NCBI RefSeq assembly: GCF_013463155.1
Contig: NZ_CP040781.1
Location: 372,001-436,000 of the forward strand
Direction: 5' to 3'
DNA length: 64,000 bases
DNA from: Staphylococcus sp. 17KM0847
GTDB taxonomy: Bacteria; Bacillota; Bacilli; Staphylococcales; Staphylococcaceae
The notes beneath the pieces are model-generated. The model did not search any database and was not told the DNA's origin. It worked only from the letters and a program-made list of their open reading frames with translations. A program made the translations under genes and the position numbers. Below are positions 58,927 through 64,000 of this stretch, piece after piece (position 1 is the stretch's first letter; each line of letters starts with the position of its first letter).

Positions 58927-60234
58927 ATGACGACTGAAACATTAAATATTTCTGAAGCTCAACTTGTTGATTATTCACAAGCTCAAAACGAACCTTCTTG
59001 GATGGCTACTTTAAGAAAAGAAGCGTTAAAACAAACAGAGGCTTTAGAAATGCCAAAACCTGACAAAACAAAACTCGACAAATGGGATTTTGATTCATTC
59101 AAACAGCACTATACAACAGGGGCTGTATTTGATAGTTTGAATGAACTCCCAACAGAAATTGATCGTATCATTAATAATGAAAATATCGAGAATTTAATTA
59201 TACAGCATAACAATACTTTAGCTTTTACAAAAGTGAACGACCAAGCTAAAAATGATGGTGTGATTATTGAACATATTAGCGAGGCTTTACAAAACCATAG
59301 CGAACTCGTTAAGCAATATTATATGAAAGATGCCGTAACAGTAGATGAACATCGTTTAACAGCTTTGCATACAGCATTAATGAACGGCGGCGTATTCGTA
59401 TATGTGCCTAAAAATGTAGTTGTAGCAGATCCAATTCAATATGTTGTTTTACATGATGATGAGCATGCCAGCTTTTTCAATCACGTATTAATTGTTGCTG
59501 AAGAAAGTGCGGAAGTGACATATGTTGAGAACTATCTTTCAACGACGAGTGGTGCAGGAAACCAATTAAACATTATTTCAGAAGTTATCGCTCAACCTAA
59601 TGCTAAGATTTCATACGGTTCAGTAGACTTTTTAGATAAAGGTTTCACAGGTCATATTATTCGACGTGGTGTGACTGCTGAAGATGCATCTATTAATTGG
59701 TCACTCGGTTTAATGAACGAAGGGGACCAGATTATTGATAATACAACAAATCTTATCGGTGATCGTTCGACATCAGATTTAAAATCTGTTGTTGTTGGAC
59801 GTGGTGATCAAACTGTAAACTTAACATCAAAAATTGTTCAATATGGTAAAGAAACAGATGGCTATATTTTAAAACATGGTGTTATGAAAGAAAATGCGTC
59901 ATCGATTTTTAACGGTATTGGTCATATTAAACATGGTGGTAAAGGCTCATCAGCAAACCAATCTTCTCGTGTACTTATGTTGTCTGAAAATGCACGAGGC
60001 GACGCTAATCCGATCTTATTAATTGATGAAGATGACGTAGAGGCAGGTCACGCAGCATCTGTTGGACGTGTAGATCCAGAGCAATTGTATTATTTGATGA
60101 GTCGTGGTATTTCACAAGAGGAAGCAGAGCGTCTTGTTATTCATGGTTTCTTAGATCCAGTTGTACGTGAACTACCGATAGAAGATGTACAACGTCAATT
60201 ACGAGAAGTTATCGAACTCAAAGTAGGTAAATAA
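58927..60234 (+). CDS. sufD: Fe-S cluster assembly protein SufD
   Basis: The 435-residue beta-helix scaffold subunit pairs with SufB. It has the UPF0051 C-terminal core ([24 protein letters not shown] with VRELPIEDVQ) shared with SufB below. TAGGAGG precedes ATG, 24 bases after sufC. sufS follows 27 bases later. Confidence 0.96.
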   Translation: MTTETLNISEAQLVDYSQAQNEPSWMATLRKEALKQTEALEMPKPDKTKLDKWDFDSFKQHYTTGAVFDSLNELPTEIDRIINNENIENLIIQHNNTLAFTKVNDQAKNDGVIIEHISEALQNHSELVKQYYMKDAVTVDEHRLTALHTALMNGGVFVYVPKNVVVADPIQYVVLHDDEHASFFNHVLIVAEESAEVTYVENYLSTTSGAGNQLNIISEVIAQPNAKISYGSVDFLDKGFTGHIIRRGVTAEDASINWSLGLMNEGDQIIDNTTNLIGDRSTSDLKSVVVGRGDQTVNLTSKIVQYGKETDGYILKHGVMKENASSIFNGIGHIKHGGKGSSANQSSRVLMLSENARGDANPILLIDEDDVEAGHAASVGRVDPEQLYYLMSRGISQEEAERLVIHGFLDPVVRELPIEDVQRQLREVIELKVGK

Positions 60235-61951
<1,717 letters not shown>

Positions 61952-61964
61952 GTTTAAAAGTTGT

Positions 61965-62026
61965 AAGGATGCAGACATAGAGATGTCAATCCTTTATGAT
62001 ATATGCGTAATGCATTGCAATTTGCA
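61965..62026 (+). promoter_or_regulatory. Two hairpins in the sufU-sufB gap
   Basis: AAGGAT-..GACAT-AGAG-ATGTC-..ATCCTT (61965-61994) and CATTGCA/TGCAGTG (about 62013-62028) lie in the 112-base gap, the longest inside this operon. There is no T-run, so RNA processing or translation control is likelier than termination. Confidence 0.45.
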
Positions 62027-62063
62027 GTGTGTCAAGTAAACACTATAAGAGGAGTGATGATGG

Positions 62064-63461
62064 ATGGCTAAAAAAGCACCAGATGTGGGCGATTATAAAT
62101 ATGGCTTCCATGATGAAGACGTATCGATTTTTAGATCTGAGCGTGGTTTGACAGAAAATATTGTTCGTGAAATCTCAAATATGAAAGGCGAGCCTGAGTG
62201 GATGTTAAACTTCCGCTTAAAAGCATTGAAATTATTTTACAAAATGCCAATGCCACAATGGGGTGGTGACTTATCAGAGTTAGACTTTGATGACATCACA
62301 TATTATGTTAAACCATCAGAGCGTTCAGAGCGTTCATGGGATGAAGTACCCGAAGAAATTAAACGTACTTTTGATAAGTTAGGTATTCCTGAAGCAGAAC
62401 AAAAATATTTGGCGGGTGTTTCAGCGCAATACGAATCAGAAGTAGTTTATCATAATATGGAAAAAGATCTTGAAGAAAAAGGGATTATCTTTAAAGATAC
62501 AGATACAGCACTAAAAGAAAATGAAGCGTTATTTAAAGAGTACTTTGCATCAGTCATTCCTGCCGCTGATAACAAATTTGCAGCATTAAATTCAGCAGTA
62601 TGGTCAGGAGGTTCATTTATCTATGTGCCTAAAAATGTGAAGTTAGATACACCATTGCAAGCGTATTTCCGTATCAACTCAGAAAACATGGGACAATTCG
62701 AACGTACATTAATCATTGCAGATGAAGGTGCGTCGGTGAACTATGTTGAAGGTTGTACAGCACCAGTCTATACAACGAACTCATTACACTCAGCTGTTGT
62801 TGAAATTATTGTGCACAAAGATGCGCATGTGCGCTATACAACAATTCAAAACTGGGCAAACAACGTATACAACCTTGTAACAAAACGTACGCTTGTCCAT
62901 GCGAATGGTAACATGGAATGGGTAGATGGTAACATGGGTTCTAAATTAACGATGAAATACCCAGCATGTGTACTTGTTGGTGAAGGTGCAAAAGGCAGTA
63001 CGTTATCTATTGCTTTCGCAGGTAAAGGACAAGTGCAAGATGCCGGTGCGAAAATGATTCACAAAGCACCGAATACATCTTCAACGATCGTCTCAAAATC
63101 AATTTCAAAAGATGGCGGTAAAGTTGTGTATAGAGGTATTGTCCACTTTGGACGTAAAGCAAAAGGTGCACGTTCAAATATCGAATGTGATACATTAATC
63201 TTAGATAATGAATCAACATCAGACACAATCCCATATAATGAAATTTTTAATGATAATATTTCATTAGAACATGAGGCGAAAGTATCAAAAGTATCAGAAG
63301 AACAACTTTTCTACCTCATGTCTCGTGGTATTTCAGAAGAAGAAGCAACAGAAATGATTGTTATGGGCTTTATTGAGCCATTTACAAAAGAATTACCGAT
63401 GGAATATGCCGTTGAAATGAACCGTCTTATCAAATTCGAGATGGAAGGGTCTATCGGATAA
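62064..63461 (+). CDS. sufB: Fe-S cluster assembly protein SufB
   Basis: The 465-residue core scaffold of SufBCD; it holds the nascent cluster. UPF0051 features are seen: [33 protein letters not shown] and the C-terminal [20 protein letters not shown] block. AGAGGAGTGATG precedes ATG. It ends the operon and is followed by a strong terminator. Confidence 0.97.
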   Translation: MAKKAPDVGDYKYGFHDEDVSIFRSERGLTENIVREISNMKGEPEWMLNFRLKALKLFYKMPMPQWGGDLSELDFDDITYYVKPSERSERSWDEVPEEIKRTFDKLGIPEAEQKYLAGVSAQYESEVVYHNMEKDLEEKGIIFKDTDTALKENEALFKEYFASVIPAADNKFAALNSAVWSGGSFIYVPKNVKLDTPLQAYFRINSENMGQFERTLIIADEGASVNYVEGCTAPVYTTNSLHSAVVEIIVHKDAHVRYTTIQNWANNVYNLVTKRTLVHANGNMEWVDGNMGSKLTMKYPACVLVGEGAKGSTLSIAFAGKGQVQDAGAKMIHKAPNTSSTIVSKSISKDGGKVVYRGIVHFGRKAKGARSNIECDTLILDNESTSDTIPYNEIFNDNISLEHEAKVSKVSEEQLFYLMSRGISEEEATEMIVMGFIEPFTKELPMEYAVEMNRLIKFEMEGSIG

Positions 63462-63472
63462 TATAAACGAAG

Positions 63473-63519
63473 AGGTATCAAAGACTTGTGCTTAATAGCT
63501 GAGTCTTTGATACCTTTTT
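63473..63519 (+). terminator. Terminator of the suf operon
   Basis: AGGTATCAAAGACT (63473-63486) pairs with AGTCTTTGATACCT (63502-63515), followed by T5. Confidence 0.93.
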
Positions 63520-63757
63520 GATACCCAAAATACAAAGTTTTAAGTTGAAAATGAAGTGGTCGTCCAGAGGGTTCAGCTTCGTATTTTCTGCTATGAAGGT
63601 CATGAAACCCTATGATATTGTGACAATATCGTAAGTATAGATGGATTAACACTGGAATTGCATGTCAAAAAAGATGTATTTCTACGTTAACCTGAGTTGA
63701 AGGTAAAAGAATAAAAAACTATTGAATAGATATAGCTGACAGTCAAAGGAGAACTTT

Positions 63758-64000
63758 ATGGAATTAAATGATTATCAAAGTTTGGCGTTAAGAACACATG
63801 GTGGACATGTAACAAAGCATCTTGCCTTATCTAACTATGCTTTAGGACTTACAGGAGAAGCAGGTGAGGTGGCAGATCTTATTAAAAAACATATTTTTCA
63901 TGGTCATGAATTAGAGAGGGAAGCTATTGTCAAAGAATTAGGAGATGTGCTGTGGTATTTATCATCACTTGCACATGTTTGTGATATCACTTTAGATGAG
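63758..64000 (+). CDS. MazG-like nucleotide pyrophosphohydrolase (partial)
   Basis: The first 81 codons are in the window; the gene continues beyond it. The sequence has the all-alpha NTP-PPase signature: GLTGEAGEVADLIKK (ExxE) followed by VKELGDVLWYL (ExxD), with the histidine-rich loop IFHGHEL between. Such enzymes hydrolyse non-canonical NTPs or dUTP. AAAGGAG lies seven bases before ATG. It stands alone after the suf terminator. Confidence 0.85.
   Translation, partial: MELNDYQSLALRTHGGHVTKHLALSNYALGLTGEAGEVADLIKKHIFHGHELEREAIVKELGDVLWYLSSLAHVCDITLDE

Overview
The window is chromosomal DNA from a Staphylococcus species other than S. aureus. It is AT-rich, genes are preceded by strong GGAGG-type ribosome sites, and gene order follows the staphylococcal backbone (prfB / csbA-uvrB-uvrA / hprK-lgt / trxB-rapZ-yvcK-whiA / clpP / gapR-gap-pgk-tpi-pgm-eno / secG-est-rnr-smpB-ssrA / metNIQ / sufCDSUB). 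The tmRNA tag, the surface protein and the metQ duplication differ from S. aureus as I know it. I cannot name the species from the sequence alone.

Layout. 1-2.6 kb: the last codons of prfB, a LysM-CHAP wall hydrolase, an HD-domain phosphohydrolase and csbA. 2.6-8.4 kb: the SOS-type uvrB-uvrA operon with a LexA-like box, ending in a gene made of tandem helical repeats. 8.6-13.4 kb: hprK-lgt-acyltransferase-TPR protein, then trxB. 13.5-16.4 kb: rapZ-yvcK-whiA. 16.6-20.1 kb: a small membrane protein, a cold-shock protein, tRNA-Arg(CCG), clpP under a CtsR box, an acetyltransferase and a TIGR01777 epimerase-like gene. 20.2-21.2 kb: a small RNA that looks like RsaH, then a Q/N-rich membrane protein. 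21.5-28.9 kb: the glycolytic operon with a CggR-type operator. 29-35 kb: Nudix hydrolase, membrane protein, secG, esterase, RNase R, smpB and tmRNA.

35-45 kb is accessory: a two-gene cassette (28-aa hydrophobic peptide plus 130-aa unknown protein), an AraC-type regulator, 1.3 kb of AT-rich non-coding DNA, and a 2191-aa YSIRK/LPETG surface protein with a lectin domain and fifteen apparently identical 294-bp repeats. 45-53.5 kb returns to backbone: ohr, D-2-hydroxyacid dehydrogenase, aroD, a nitroreductase with a Fur-like box, several thioredoxin/ArsC-like redox proteins, gcvH, and a SAM-riboswitch-controlled methionine transporter with two MetQ lipoproteins.

53.5-56.8 kb is an inserted accessory segment bracketed by two 100-bp direct repeats (98/100 identical) that each carry a transcription terminator and follow a metQ tail. 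It holds IS110 and IS4 transposase remnants and an Abi_2 (AbiD/AbiF-like) HEPN protein. Directly upstream of that gene is a promoter followed by a compact hairpin RNA ending in a U-run. This looks like an AbiF-type ncRNA/HEPN phage-defence or toxin-antitoxin unit and is the strongest candidate for an exciting system here. 56.9-64 kb: popT (DUF368), sufC-sufD-sufS-sufU-sufB, and the start of a MazG-like pyrophosphohydrolase gene.
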